Shown here: positions 53,028-61,849 of the stretch, piece after piece
How the letters are laid out: every line of letters begins with the position of its first letter
How positions within the stretch are numbered: the stretch's first letter is position 1
Assembly (NCBI GenBank): GCA_016715195.1
Contig: JADKBB010000032.1
Coordinates: 1-64,000, forward strand
DNA length: 64,000 nt
Direction: 5' to 3'
Source of the DNA: Candidatus Villigracilis proximus
GTDB taxonomy: Bacteria > Chloroflexota > Anaerolineae > Anaerolineales > Villigracilaceae
Position numbers and translations under genes: made by a program
Notes under the pieces: generated by a model
Told to the model about the DNA's origin: nothing
Databases searched by the model: none
What the model saw: the letters and a program-made list of their open reading frames with translations, nothing else

Positions 53028-54715
53028 GCCTAACCCCGTGCCTGTCACTCAACAAACGGAGCGTGCGCTCCACCTCGGCATTTTTCTGCTCATTCCCCCA
53101 CCCAAGTGACTCGCCCAAGACATTCGCAAATTCAAAGATACGATCACGGGTTAAACGTCCCAGCATGGCGAGCATGGTGCGTCGCAGCACAAGATCATCC
53201 AAGTGAATAATTTTTTCATACTGCGCAAGGAACATGATCTCACGCCGTGTAAATTCAGGAGCGGACTTAAGCGGCTCGTCGGCGGCGCGATTTATAAAGG
53301 TAGCCACCGCTTCGGTGCGTGAACCATAGCGCAGGTACAAGACCTGTAATCTTTCCTTGTCCAAGCCAGTCCACGCGGCAAAGCCATCGATCTGACGTTT
53401 CTGCTCATCTGCATTTGGTGGAGAAGCCGCGTCCGCCGCCGATGGGCAGGTCACGGGTGGTTTTCTGGCGCGGCTTGCCAAGGAAGTCCAGCACCTTATC
53501 AGTCACCTGCTCCGAAAACGCGCGGAAGGAAGTCCACTTGCCGCCTACGAGGGAATAGACCGGGAAGTGCAGATTGGTCCAGTCACCGCTCAAGACCTCA
53601 ATGTGATGATCACGGCTGTACTGTCCAGTGGTCTTCGCCCCGCTGCTCCCCAGCGGACGTACGCCCGTGAAGCGGAAAACGATCTGCTCCGGCGTCACCT
53701 TGATGGATGGGAAAACACGCTCCACAAGGCCGAGGAAATATTCAATCTCTTCATCGGTGCAGCGCGCTTCATCTGGATTTTCGATCTTAATATCCGAAGT
53801 GCCGATCAAGACACGGTCATGCAGCGGGAAGATCAAAACGATGCGCCCGTCTTTATTCTCAAAGAAAAATTCACTGCCCCCGATCGCAGCACGCAATTCA
53901 GGATTATCCACAACGATGTGCGAACCCTTCGTCCCGCCCACATAACGAGTGGACAATCCCAGGTTGTAATTCGCAAAATCGATCCACGGGCCAGCCGCAT
54001 TAATTACCAGGTCAGGATTCACTTCGTAGGTTTCATCGGTCAGCTCATCACGCAGAACAATCGAATCCTGTCCGCCGCCCACCATGCTGACATAGTTCAG
54101 CGCGTGCGCATTGGGATTATCCGCTTCGGCATCCAAGACCAGTTCAAGTGCCAGCCGTTCGGGGTTCGAGATCAATCCATCATAATAGGTTGCTGTATTT
54201 GCGACATCAGGATTCAGTTGATTCCAGCGTCTCAATGATTCAGCACGCGAGAAAAATTTATGACGCGGCACGGTGCGCGTCTTGCCGGTATAGGCATCGT
54301 ACATCATCAAACCAAGTTTAATGATGACAGAACCGCGCTCCGAAGGTTTATCCAGCCAGCCCATGAATTTCAATGGTGCATTGAACAAACCCGAAAAATA
54401 TTTAAACATCGGAACCGTCGTCGGCAGCGGACTGACAATATGCGGCGCGTTCTGGATCATGAGATTACGTTCCTGCACCGCTTCACGCACCAGACGAAAT
54501 TCGCCGTTCTCAAGGTAACGAATACCGCCATGCGCCATGTGTGAGGATGCCGCGCTTGCGCCCGAGCAAAAATCGCCGCGGTCAACCAGCAATACATCCA
54601 CACCATTCAGCGCCAGATCACGGAACGTACCGATGCCATTAATCCCCGCGCCAATAATCAGCACGGAAACTTTAGGATTTTCTTTAAGTGAGGAAAGAAT
54701 TTCGTTTCGATTCAT
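53023..54715 (-). pseudogene. glpD: Glycerol-3-phosphate dehydrogenase (FAD), frame broken near 53435
   Basis: The first 430 residues hold the FAD fold (VLIIGAGINGIGTFRDLALNG), SGASAASSHMAHGGIRYLE, the LVINAAGPWID segment and FTGVRPLGSSG. After LPIGGGRGF a surplus base hides the helical C-terminal domain (NADEQKRQIDGFAAW to the end at 53023). The restored length is about 564 residues, normal for GlpD/GlpA. The enzyme oxidises sn-glycerol 3-phosphate to dihydroxyacetone phosphate at the membrane and feeds electrons to quinone. It belongs to a glycerol cluster with glpK and a MIP channel upstream. Confidence 0.93.
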
Positions 54716-54992
54716 AGTTTTATCCCTGAATATCTTAGCCGCGAATTTACCCTACGGGTACGATGTCACTGATTGACGCGGATTTTTTATTTTGTCTTTC
54801 CGATTTGATCACACGCCGATATTCCAACGAACCAGCGCCAAAATTTATAAGCAAGGCAAACTGCATGCAAATAATAATAGTGCTCTTGCATAAGTCCATT
54901 TTTATCCGCTAATTTACGCGAATTTTTTTATCTTCGCGTGAATTCGTGGAAAAGGTTTTACCAAACTAAACCATTACTTTCAGCAAAAAAAA
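54716..54992. other. Intergenic region between glpK and glpD
   Basis: This gap contains degenerate units of the kind CGCGAATTT / GTGAATTCGTGG and GACGCGGATTTTTTATT, which look like further members of the scattered repeat classes. No ORF, clear promoter or operator could be identified. Confidence 0.4.
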
Positions 54993-56495
54993 TCATTCAA
55001 CCCAGCCAAAGGTACGTGTTACAGCCTTCTTCCAACCTGAGTATAAACCCTCTCGCAGTTTCGCATCCAACTTCGGAGTCCACTCTTTATCCTTGCCCCA
55101 GTTGGCGCGTAATTCATCGTAATCCTTCCAGAAGCCAACGGCGAGACCAGCGGCATAGGCGGCGCCCAGAGCAGTTGTCTCCGCCACTTTGGGACGTACC
55201 ACCGGCACATTGAGAATATCCGATTGAAATTGCATCAGCAGTTCATTGAACACCATGCCGCCATCCACTTTGAGCGCGGTCAACTTGACGCCTGAGTCTG
55301 CTTCCATTGCATCCAGCACTTCGCAGGTTTGATACGCTGTCGCTTCCAGAGCGGCTCTGGCAATGTGACCTTTATTCACATAGCGAGTCATGCCCAAAAT
55401 TGCGCCTCGTGCATCATACTTCCAATAGGGAGCATACAACCCCGAAAACGCAGGGACAAAATAAATGCCGCCGCTATCTTCCACAGTCGCAGCCAATGTT
55501 TCAACATCAGTGGATTTCTCAATGATCCCAAGATTATCCCGCAGCCATTGGACCAGCGCGCCCGCGATCGCGATCGAACCTTCCAACGCATACACGGCTT
55601 TTTGATCTCCAATTTTATAACCAAGCGTAGTCAGCAAGCCCGCTTTTGAAGGCACAGGAGATTCGCCTGTATTCATCAACATAAAACAGCCCGTGCCGTA
55701 TGTATTCTTCGCTTCGCCCGCGCTGTAACAAGTCTGACCAAACAACGCAGCCTGTTGATCGCCCAAATCCCCCGCCACCGGCATCCCCTGCATGGGCAAT
55801 CCGCCTCCAACCTGACCATACACCTCAGAAGAGGACTTAATCTCAGGCAGCATTGCGCGTGGAATGCCCAGCAATTGCAGAATCTCATCATCCCAATCAA
55901 GCGTATTCAAATTCATCAACAACGTGCGTGAGGCATTCGTCACATCGGTGACATGCGCACCGGTTAAATTCCAAATGATCCATGAGTCGATCGTGCCAAA
56001 CAACACCTCCCCTTTTTCAGCTTTGGCACGCACGCCATCCACATGATCCAAAATCCACTTGATCTTTGGGCCTGAAAAATACGTCGCAAGCGGCAGACCC
56101 GTCTTTGCACGCAGACGATCCTGACCGCCATCTTTTGCCAACTCATTACAAATAATATCCGTACGTGTATCCTGCCAGACGATCGCGTTATACACCGGCT
56201 TCCCCGTGGATTTATCCCACACGACAGCCGTCTCACGCTGATTGGTGATCCCGATCGCCGCGATATCACTGTCCACCGTCAACTGTTCACTGTCCACTGC
56301 TTTTCTCAGCGCCCCCGCCATCACTTCCTGCACACGCGTCCAAATCTCCAACGCGTCATGCTCCACCCAACCCGGCTTCGGAAAAATTTGCTGATGTTCC
56401 TTTTGATCCACAGCAACCACATTTCCGGCATGGTCAAAAATCATAAAGCGAGTACTGGTTGTACCTTGATCGATCGCAGCGACATATTTTGGCAT
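54993..56495 (-). CDS. glpK: Glycerol kinase
   Basis: The protein has 500 residues from the ATG at 56495, which has AAGGA upstream. FGGY-kinase motifs are complete: [17 protein letters not shown] (phosphate 1), [19 protein letters not shown]-type [22 protein letters not shown] and [15 protein letters not shown]. It converts glycerol to sn-glycerol 3-phosphate with ATP. A stretch around [13 protein letters not shown] is encoded by a CAGTGGACAGTGAACAGT repeat that seems to have been inserted in frame into a surface loop. The channel gene lies upstream, glpD downstream. Confidence 0.97.
   Translation of the reverse strand: MPKYVAAIDQGTTSTRFMIFDHAGNVVAVDQKEHQQIFPKPGWVEHDALEIWTRVQEVMAGALRKAVDSEQLTVDSDIAAIGITNQRETAVVWDKSTGKPVYNAIVWQDTRTDIICNELAKDGGQDRLRAKTGLPLATYFSGPKIKWILDHVDGVRAKAEKGEVLFGTIDSWIIWNLTGAHVTDVTNASRTLLMNLNTLDWDDEILQLLGIPRAMLPEIKSSSEVYGQVGGGLPMQGMPVAGDLGDQQAALFGQTCYSAGEAKNTYGTGCFMLMNTGESPVPSKAGLLTTLGYKIGDQKAVYALEGSIAIAGALVQWLRDNLGIIEKSTDVETLAATVEDSGGIYFVPAFSGLYAPYWKYDARGAILGMTRYVNKGHIARAALEATAYQTCEVLDAMEADSGVKLTALKVDGGMVFNELLMQFQSDILNVPVVRPKVAETTALGAAYAAGLAVGFWKDYDELRANWGKDKEWTPKLDAKLREGLYSGWKKAVTRTFGWVE
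56262..56302 (-). repeat. CAGTGGACAGTGAACAGT repeat inside glpK
   Basis: On the minus strand units cagtgga, cagtgaa, cagttga and cagtgat follow one another in frame. Confidence 0.6.
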
Positions 56496-56563
56496 GATGT
56501 TTTTTCCTTGCGTTAATTGTAAAACAAAAACCAAAAAAATGAAGTTTAATACTTACTTAAAAA

Positions 56564-56597
56564 ATAATCCCCGCCAATATTGACGGGGATTATTCAA
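56564..56597 (-). terminator. Terminator of the MIP channel gene
   Basis: On the minus strand AATAATCCCCGTC pairs with GGCGGGGATTATT and is followed by a run of T. It separates the channel gene from glpK. Confidence 0.88.
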
Positions 56598-56613
56598 CCA
56601 GTTCTTTTACTTC

Positions 56614-57393
56614 TTACTTCTTCACAGTCTTGCGCACAGCAGGTTTTCTTACTTTTGCAGGAGCCTTCTTCTCAACGACAACTTCTTCCACCATCTCAAC
56701 CACCTCAACAACTTCTTCATCATCTTCTTCCTCGGCTGTTTCATTAAAGAAGTTGAAAACGATCACAGCCAAAGTCGCGCCGATCAATGGACCAAAGAAA
56801 TAGATCACATAGGTATAAACATCAGTAAAACTTGGCTGGGAAAAAACCGCGGGGCCGAATGTACGTGCAGGATTCAAAGAAGCACCGGTGAAAGGTCCGC
56901 CAGCCAAAATTGCAAAAGTCAAAGTTGCGCCAATTGCCCAACCTGCCATCGCGCCGCCCTTGCCAGCCACTGCTGTATGTAAAATTGTATTGACGAGGAA
57001 GAAAGTGAGCAATGCTTCAATCACCATCGCATAAATAGGCTGGGCAGAAGTCAACGCACCAACGGTCGCACCGGCAGAAATATCACCGCCCAATGACTCC
57101 ACAGCCAACTTCAACACGAAAGCAGCGAAGATCGCGCCTGCAAATTGTGCGATCCAATAAAACGCGGCCTGTCCCCATTTGACCGTGCCATTCAGAGCAA
57201 GAGCGAAAGTCACAGCCGGGTTGACATGTGTACCGGAAATATGTCCGTAGGCGTAAGCAAACACCGCCAGAGTGAAGCCATGTGCAAGAGCCACACCCAC
57301 CAAACCCGCATTAACGATCCCGGCGCCAGCGCCAATGAACACCAGCGCAAATGTGCCGATGAACTCAGCCAAAAATACTTTTGAATTAAACAT
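56614..57393 (-). CDS. MIP-family channel (aquaporin/glycerol facilitator) with charged C-terminal tail
   Basis: The protein has 259 residues from the ATG at 57393, with GGAG upstream. Six membrane helices and two NPA loops are present (THVNPAVTFAL; SLNPARTFGPAVF). The residue after the second NPAR is Thr, whereas glycerol facilitators usually have Asp, so sequence favours water-type pores while the neighbouring glpK and glpD favour glycerol. The last 50 residues form an unusual tail: an acidic block (EEEDDEEVVEVVEMVEEVV) then a Lys/Ala/Pro-rich block (KKAPAKVRKPAVRKTVKK). The tail may bind partners or nucleic acid; unknown. Confidence 0.93.
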   Translation of the reverse strand: MFNSKVFLAEFIGTFALVFIGAGAGIVNAGLVGVALAHGFTLAVFAYAYGHISGTHVNPAVTFALALNGTVKWGQAAFYWIAQFAGAIFAAFVLKLAVESLGGDISAGATVGALTSAQPIYAMVIEALLTFFLVNTILHTAVAGKGGAMAGWAIGATLTFAILAGGPFTGASLNPARTFGPAVFSQPSFTDVYTYVIYFFGPLIGATLAVIVFNFFNETAEEEDDEEVVEVVEMVEEVVVEKKAPAKVRKPAVRKTVKK

Positions 57394-57446
57394 TATTTTC
57401 TCCAATGAACTAATTTTGAATATATAACCCAACCAAACGCGATACG

Positions 57447-58370
57447 CTACGCAGCCGTTTCCCAGTCACGTGCGCCTGATAAAAACGCCTTCCCTGACAT
57501 TATCTTCTTGCCAGAAGGCTGTACTTCATCCAAAACCAATGCCCCATCCGCACACATTACCGCGGGTCTGCCTTCGACTGTGAACCTGCTCCCGCTCACC
57601 AGGCCTTCCCCCCCGCTGACAACGGATGCCTTCGCCACCTTGAGCGGATTCCCGTTCCACTCAAACCATGCTCCCGGCCACGGATTCATCGCACGTACAC
57701 GCCGTTCCAATTCAATCGCGGGGCGGGTGAAATCCAGCAGGCCGTCTTCCTTCTTCAACATCGGCGCATAGGTTGCGCCTTCTGCGGGCTGTGGAACAGG
57801 CTTGAGATTGCCCGCCAAATATTCGGGCAGGGTTTCGAGAAGCAGGTCCGCTCCCAGTGTGGATAATGCTCCTAAAACGGAACCCGTTGTATCGTTAGGC
57901 ATGAGGCGGATGGACTTCTTCGCGAGCATCGGCCCGGTATCCAATCCCACATCCATTTGCATGATAGTTATGCCCATCTCTTCATCCCCGGCCAAAATCG
58001 CAGCGTTGACCGGCGCCGCGCCGCGCCAGCGTGGCAGCAGCGAAGCATGGACATTGATGCAGCCATAACGCGGCAATTCCAAAACATCTTTTTTGAGGAT
58101 CTGACCAAAAGCCGCGACAACGAGCAAATCAGGATTCCACGCCTGCAATTGACTCATCGCCTCAGGTGTGCGCAATTTCTCAGGCTGCATGATCGGAATG
58201 TTCAGCGCAAGCGCCAGCGTTTTGACTGGCGGTGCTTTTAATTCGCGTCCGCGGCCTGAGGAACGATCAGGTTGTGTGACCACACCCACCACCTGATGGG
58301 ACTTTGCCAAAGCGGAAAGACCTGGCAATGAAAAATCGGGTGACCCCATAAAAACAATACGAATAGACAT
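57447..58370 (-). CDS. fmt: Methionyl-tRNA formyltransferase
   Basis: The protein has 307 residues. It transfers a formyl group from 10-formyltetrahydrofolate to initiator Met-tRNA. The N-terminal Rossmann domain begins RIVFMGSPDFSLPGL; the active-site block CINVHASLLPRWRGAAPVNA contains the conserved Asn-His pair and SLLPRWRG loop, and DVGLDTGPML follows. The C-terminal OB-like tRNA-binding domain (AMNPWPGAWFEWNG) is complete. It stands divergent from a small membrane protein gene, with no def gene next to it. Confidence 0.97.
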   Translation of the reverse strand: MSIRIVFMGSPDFSLPGLSALAKSHQVVGVVTQPDRSSGRGRELKAPPVKTLALALNIPIMQPEKLRTPEAMSQLQAWNPDLLVVAAFGQILKKDVLELPRYGCINVHASLLPRWRGAAPVNAAILAGDEEMGITIMQMDVGLDTGPMLAKKSIRLMPNDTTGSVLGALSTLGADLLLETLPEYLAGNLKPVPQPAEGATYAPMLKKEDGLLDFTRPAIELERRVRAMNPWPGAWFEWNGNPLKVAKASVVSGGEGLVSGSRFTVEGRPAVMCADGALVLDEVQPSGKKIMSGKAFLSGARDWETAA

Positions 58371-58415
58371 GCGCTGATTTTACCGCTTGTTATGTAAATT
58401 ACTGAAATTAATTGC

Positions 58416-58498
58416 TTGAAAATCTTAAGACGCTGCAATATACACAGTACTCTTGGGTGAATTAATAAGTTGCATGATAATCAGATTGGTTGTAAAAT
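58416..58498 (+). promoter_or_regulatory. Two possible promoters of the small DUF4870-like gene
   Basis: TTGAAA (58416-58421) with TATACA (58439-58444) and TTGCAT (58470-58475) with TAAAAT (58493-58498) both have 17-base spacers. CGGAGGA follows at 58525-58531, 6 bases before the ATG. Confidence 0.55.
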
Positions 58499-58537
58499 AC
58501 TGCAAATCCAAAACCAACTTATTCGGAGGAATAAATT

Positions 58538-58849
58538 ATGTCTCAAGAACCAATGTCATCTGACATCACAAGTGACGATAAACTGTGGGCAATGCTCGGT
58601 TATCTCATCCCACTCATTGCTGTCGTTGTTCTTTTCATGGAAGATAAGAAGAACCGCCCTTACGTAAAATTCAATGCTGTGCAATCCATCGCGGCAACCG
58701 TTGTACTCACCGTTATTTCAACCATTACTCTCGGTTGCGGTAGTATTCTTTTCTTCGCCATGCTCTGGTGGGCCTATCAGGCTTATCAAGGTCAGGATGT
58801 GAAGATTCCGATGATCAGCGATTTCATTCGCAATCAGGGTTGGGCATAA
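58538..58849 (+). CDS. Small DUF4870-like membrane protein
   Basis: The protein has 103 residues with two to three membrane helices (LWAMLGYLIPLIAVVVLFM; VVLTVISTITLGCGSILFFAMLWW). The pattern of a conserved AMLGYLIPL helix, charged EDKKNRPYVKFNAVQS and YQAYQGQDVKIP is that of DUF4870/Tic20-like proteins. The function is not known. A strong ribosome site precedes it and a terminator follows; a larger relative is the next gene. Confidence 0.85.
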   Translation: MSQEPMSSDITSDDKLWAMLGYLIPLIAVVVLFMEDKKNRPYVKFNAVQSIAATVVLTVISTITLGCGSILFFAMLWWAYQAYQGQDVKIPMISDFIRNQGWA

Positions 58850-58863
58850 TTTTTTCGTTCTTA

Positions 58864-58899
58864 CAAAAAAGTCTCGCAGTTCGCTGCGAGACTTTTTTA
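58864..58899. terminator. Terminator with TTCG tetraloop
   Basis: AAAAAAGTCTCGCAG pairs with CTGCGAGACTTTTTT around TTCG. Confidence 0.93.
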
Positions 58900-58955
58900 T
58901 TTAAGGTAAATTATTAATATGATAGACTCGCCTAATAATACAAAAGGAGAATGTA

Positions 58956-59459
58956 ATGAACGAACAAATGACACAAACCCCGCCAGCGCCTCTTTCACTT
59001 GAAGAGGAACGTCAGTGGGCCATGATCGCCCATTTGGGAGTATTGGTAAATTTAGTCTCAGGCTTTTTGGGGCCGCTCGTACCCCTGGCAATCTATATGA
59101 TCTACAAAGACCGTTCGCGATATGTCGCTTATCAATCCTTGCAGGCTCTGATCTTTCAACTCATCTGGTGGGTCGGCGGTGGAATCATTGCAGGCGTTGT
59201 CTGGGCGATTACCGGCGTGCTCAGCACAGTTCTAATCGGTCTGCTTTGTATTCCTTTTGCTTGTGTATTCAGTGCCATGCCTTTGGTGGCTTTGGGCTAT
59301 GGAATCTACGGCGGGATTCAGACCAGTCAGGGACAGGATTTCAAATATTGGCTGGTCGGCGACTGGATGCGCGCAGCACGTTTACCGGATAATCTGATAA
59401 TACTTATTAAAAGAAAAAATCCCATCTCTTTGCAGAAGATGGGATTTTTTGATTCATAA
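58956..59459 (+). CDS. DUF4870-like membrane protein
   Basis: The protein has 167 residues. The N-terminus (SLEEERQWAMIAHLGVLVNLVSGFLGPL) and the block YKDRSRYVAYQSLQALIFQ are typical of DUF4870; three to four membrane helices follow and the domain ends with QGQDFKYWLVGDWMR near residue 141. The remaining 26 residues are encoded by sequence that includes a terminator hairpin (59413-59450), and the stop codon lies after its T run. The normal stop was probably lost by a small indel after 59370, or the message would lack its stop. Confidence 0.85.
   Translation: MNEQMTQTPPAPLSLEEERQWAMIAHLGVLVNLVSGFLGPLVPLAIYMIYKDRSRYVAYQSLQALIFQLIWWVGGGIIAGVVWAITGVLSTVLIGLLCIPFACVFSAMPLVALGYGIYGGIQTSQGQDFKYWLVGDWMRAARLPDNLIILIKRKNPISLQKMGFFDS
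59413..59450. terminator. Terminator overlapping the 3' end of the DUF4870-like frame
   Basis: AAAAAATCCCATCT pairs with AGATGGGATTTTTT. It lies just before the convergent LCP gene's stop and may serve both. Confidence 0.88.
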
Positions 59460-59463
59460 CAAA

Positions 59464-60936
59464 TTACGGAATGCTGCCTGCCCAATCGGAGCCGAGACGG
59501 ATCTCAATATCCACAGCGGAGGCAGGGTCGGGGTTAAAGCGGATCTGTGTGTGGGAAAGACCAAAGACCGCCTGTAAATATCTCAATGTGTACAGTTTGG
59601 GGCCAGATACGATCACGATGGTTGTTTGATATACATTATCCGCCGCGCCGACTTCGGTCACGTTCATGCCTTGAGATTGGAAGAATGCGCCGGCGCGCTG
59701 GTCCAGGCCGGGAGTGAAGGTGCCGTCCACAATTCGTACACGGGCTTCCTCCAAGCGCATGGCTTGGACGATCAAATTAATATCAGTTGTGCCAGATGGA
59801 GCCGCCAGCGGACTGAGCGCGCCCGCTGAGGAAAATATCTCATCGCGCAAAACGCGGATCTTATCGGTCAGCGGTTTCATAATGCTTGCATTGGCTCCGC
59901 CAAGCACAACATTATCAAATGTGACCATCGTCGTATCGATCACACCGGTCTTGATCGTCTCGGGCGCAATATCCTTGCCGAGCACAGCCAGTTTGAGCGC
60001 ATCTTCAAATGAGAGATTTGTGTGAATACCCGATTGAAATTGAGCATAAATTGCCGGAGCATTCTGGATCAAACCGGGGAAAACAGCGGGGTCAAATACT
60101 CTTCTTTGAATCGCTTGAATCACCATTTGCTGACGTCTGGAACGGTCAATGTCACCATCTCCGCCTTTACGTGTGCGGGCGTAGGCCAGTGTGCGCCAAC
60201 CGTTCATGTGACGAAATCCACAGCAATTGACGCGGAAATGATCCGTTCCGGGGCCAACCGGATCAAGCACCAAATCCTGCTCGACCCAAACATCCACCCC
60301 GCCGAGGTAATCAATAAACTCTGTGAAAGTATTAAAGTCCACCTGGGCATAATAATGCACAGGCACACCGAGAAATTGTTCAACCGTTTTCATCACAAGT
60401 CCCGCGCCGCCACCGGGCAGTTGCGCGCCTTCGCCGCTGGGATATGCGGTATTCATACGGCTGTATCCAAAGCCGGGAATATTGACCCACATATCACGCG
60501 GAATGGACATCATGCCCGCAGTCTTTGTGATCGGATCGATCGTAAACAGGATCATCGTATCAGAACGGGGCGGGCCGGCATTGGCCTCCCAGTCACGATA
60601 ATCCAAACCGAAGAAGAGAATATTAATGCGGCTGGCACCATCCCAGGCGGGAGGCAATGCCGCTTCAGGAACACTGGCTTGCGGCGTGGGGGGTAGATCG
60701 GGCACAGGCGTTCCATCTTCAGGGGCAAAGGCCGTGTCAGTGCTATCGAGTCCTTTGCACGTGCTAAGCGGTCTGCCGGGCAGATCAGTGATGGACCAGC
60801 AATCTGTAAAATTACGCGCCACGATAAATACGCCGATTCCGAGCACGAGCGTCACACCCCAAAAGATCATCTGTCCAACGGAAGGACGGACAAACTTTGG
60901 CAATTTTATTTTTTTCAAAAATTCAAATCGATTCAT
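59464..60936 (-). CDS. LCP (LytR-CpsA-Psr) family protein with LytR C-terminal domain
   Basis: The protein has 490 residues. A short basic cytoplasmic end and one membrane helix (about 22-42) are followed by a Pro-rich linker and the LCP domain (about 105-270): RSDTMILFTIDP, MMSIPRDMWVNIPG and the arginine-rich DIDRSRRQQMVIQ. A LytR_C-type domain (about 390-485) closes the protein. LCP enzymes attach polyprenyl-linked glycans to peptidoglycan or proteins outside the membrane. It may act with the sugar transferase and GT2 genes of this window. The HEAT-repeat and Trm112-like genes lie upstream on the same strand. Confidence 0.94.
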   Translation of the reverse strand: MNRFEFLKKIKLPKFVRPSVGQMIFWGVTLVLGIGVFIVARNFTDCWSITDLPGRPLSTCKGLDSTDTAFAPEDGTPVPDLPPTPQASVPEAALPPAWDGASRINILFFGLDYRDWEANAGPPRSDTMILFTIDPITKTAGMMSIPRDMWVNIPGFGYSRMNTAYPSGEGAQLPGGGAGLVMKTVEQFLGVPVHYYAQVDFNTFTEFIDYLGGVDVWVEQDLVLDPVGPGTDHFRVNCCGFRHMNGWRTLAYARTRKGGDGDIDRSRRQQMVIQAIQRRVFDPAVFPGLIQNAPAIYAQFQSGIHTNLSFEDALKLAVLGKDIAPETIKTGVIDTTMVTFDNVVLGGANASIMKPLTDKIRVLRDEIFSSAGALSPLAAPSGTTDINLIVQAMRLEEARVRIVDGTFTPGLDQRAGAFFQSQGMNVTEVGAADNVYQTTIVIVSGPKLYTLRYLQAVFGLSHTQIRFNPDPASAVDIEIRLGSDWAGSIP

Positions 60937-60946
60937 TTTTACAACC

Positions 60947-61510
60947 TCAAGGCTTTATGTATACCATATCCAGCCCAAGTCGTTCCAGTCCCTGCTGCGC
61001 CCAATATTGCAGCACAGCCGATTCTTCGCTCAACGATTTCATCATCACAGGGATCGCGCGATGGTCGCGGAGTTCACAAAGTGTGCGTAAAACAATAATG
61101 CGGATGCCGGTCGGCGCTTCGCTCATAACATTGAGCAGGCTCGGCACCGAAGGGCTTCCAATTTTTACCAGAGCATTTCCTGCCAACCCTGCTGTGAGAG
61201 AGTCTTGATCTGCGAGGGTTTTAACCAATGCTTCAATCGCACTCTCATGGGGATGTTCGCACAAGGCCAGCGCGGCAGCGGCTCGCACTTCCGGCGCTGA
61301 GTCGCTGAGGAGCGGAAGCAGGTCTTCGGTCCGCGTGTGAGGCGAGGCGGCGAGGGTGCGAACTGCCCACCAGCGAGAGTCTGCCTGGGGGGCGCGGGTC
61401 AAATCCAATAAGGATGGAATGGCCGCCATTCCCAGATCAAGAATCGCGGGGATGGATTTTTCTGCGCGGGCATCGTCTCCGCTGGTTAATTCAGCCAGCA
61501 AATGCTGCAT
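60947..61510 (-). CDS. HEAT-repeat protein
   Basis: The protein has 187 residues made of about five helical HEAT/PBS-lyase-type repeats, for example IPSLLDLTRAPQADSRWWAV, LPLLSDSAPEVRAAAALAL and IPVMMKSLSEESAVLQYWAQ. Such repeats form protein-binding surfaces; no catalytic site is visible. It is sandwiched between the Trm112-like gene (2 bases upstream) and the LCP gene (10 bases downstream), so all three are probably one operon. Confidence 0.88.
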   Translation of the reverse strand: MQHLLAELTSGDDARAEKSIPAILDLGMAAIPSLLDLTRAPQADSRWWAVRTLAASPHTRTEDLLPLLSDSAPEVRAAAALALCEHPHESAIEALVKTLADQDSLTAGLAGNALVKIGSPSVPSLLNVMSEAPTGIRIIVLRTLCELRDHRAIPVMMKSLSEESAVLQYWAQQGLERLGLDMVYIKP

Positions 61511-61512
61511 TT

Positions 61513-61731
61513 TTATTTAGCGGGCGGCGGAATGGGGAGCGCGTCTTGGGCGGTGTTGATCCACTTATCCCCTTCATCGATCAACATCACGGGGATGTCA
61601 TCCACGATCGGATATTTGCGGCCACAATCCTGACAAATAAGCCAGGTGTCTTTATATAAAGTCAACATGCCTTGTTTTTCGCGCACGCAATTTGGACAAC
61701 GTAAAATTTCGAGTAATTCTTTGCTAACCAT
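61513..61731 (-). CDS. Trm112 family protein
   Basis: This 72-residue protein starts with VSKELLEILRCPNC and has a second zinc knuckle CQDC, then GRKYPIVDDIPVMLIDEG, the standard Trm112/UPF0434 pattern. Members are small zinc-ribbon proteins; in eukaryotes and archaea Trm112 activates methyltransferases, while the bacterial role is unclear. The ATG at 61731 has AAAGGAGA 6 bases upstream, which decides against the longer start at 61764. Confidence 0.93.
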   Translation of the reverse strand: MVSKELLEILRCPNCVREKQGMLTLYKDTWLICQDCGRKYPIVDDIPVMLIDEGDKWINTAQDALPIPPPAK

Positions 61732-61849
61732 GTAGTCTCCTTTTTCAGGGAAAGATTGTACCATCTACCAAAAGATGGAGGGCGGACGTCAGTTCACATT
61801 TTTTGAGCAACAGTTTTTAGAAACGGCAGACTAAAGTGTGCATTCCGGA

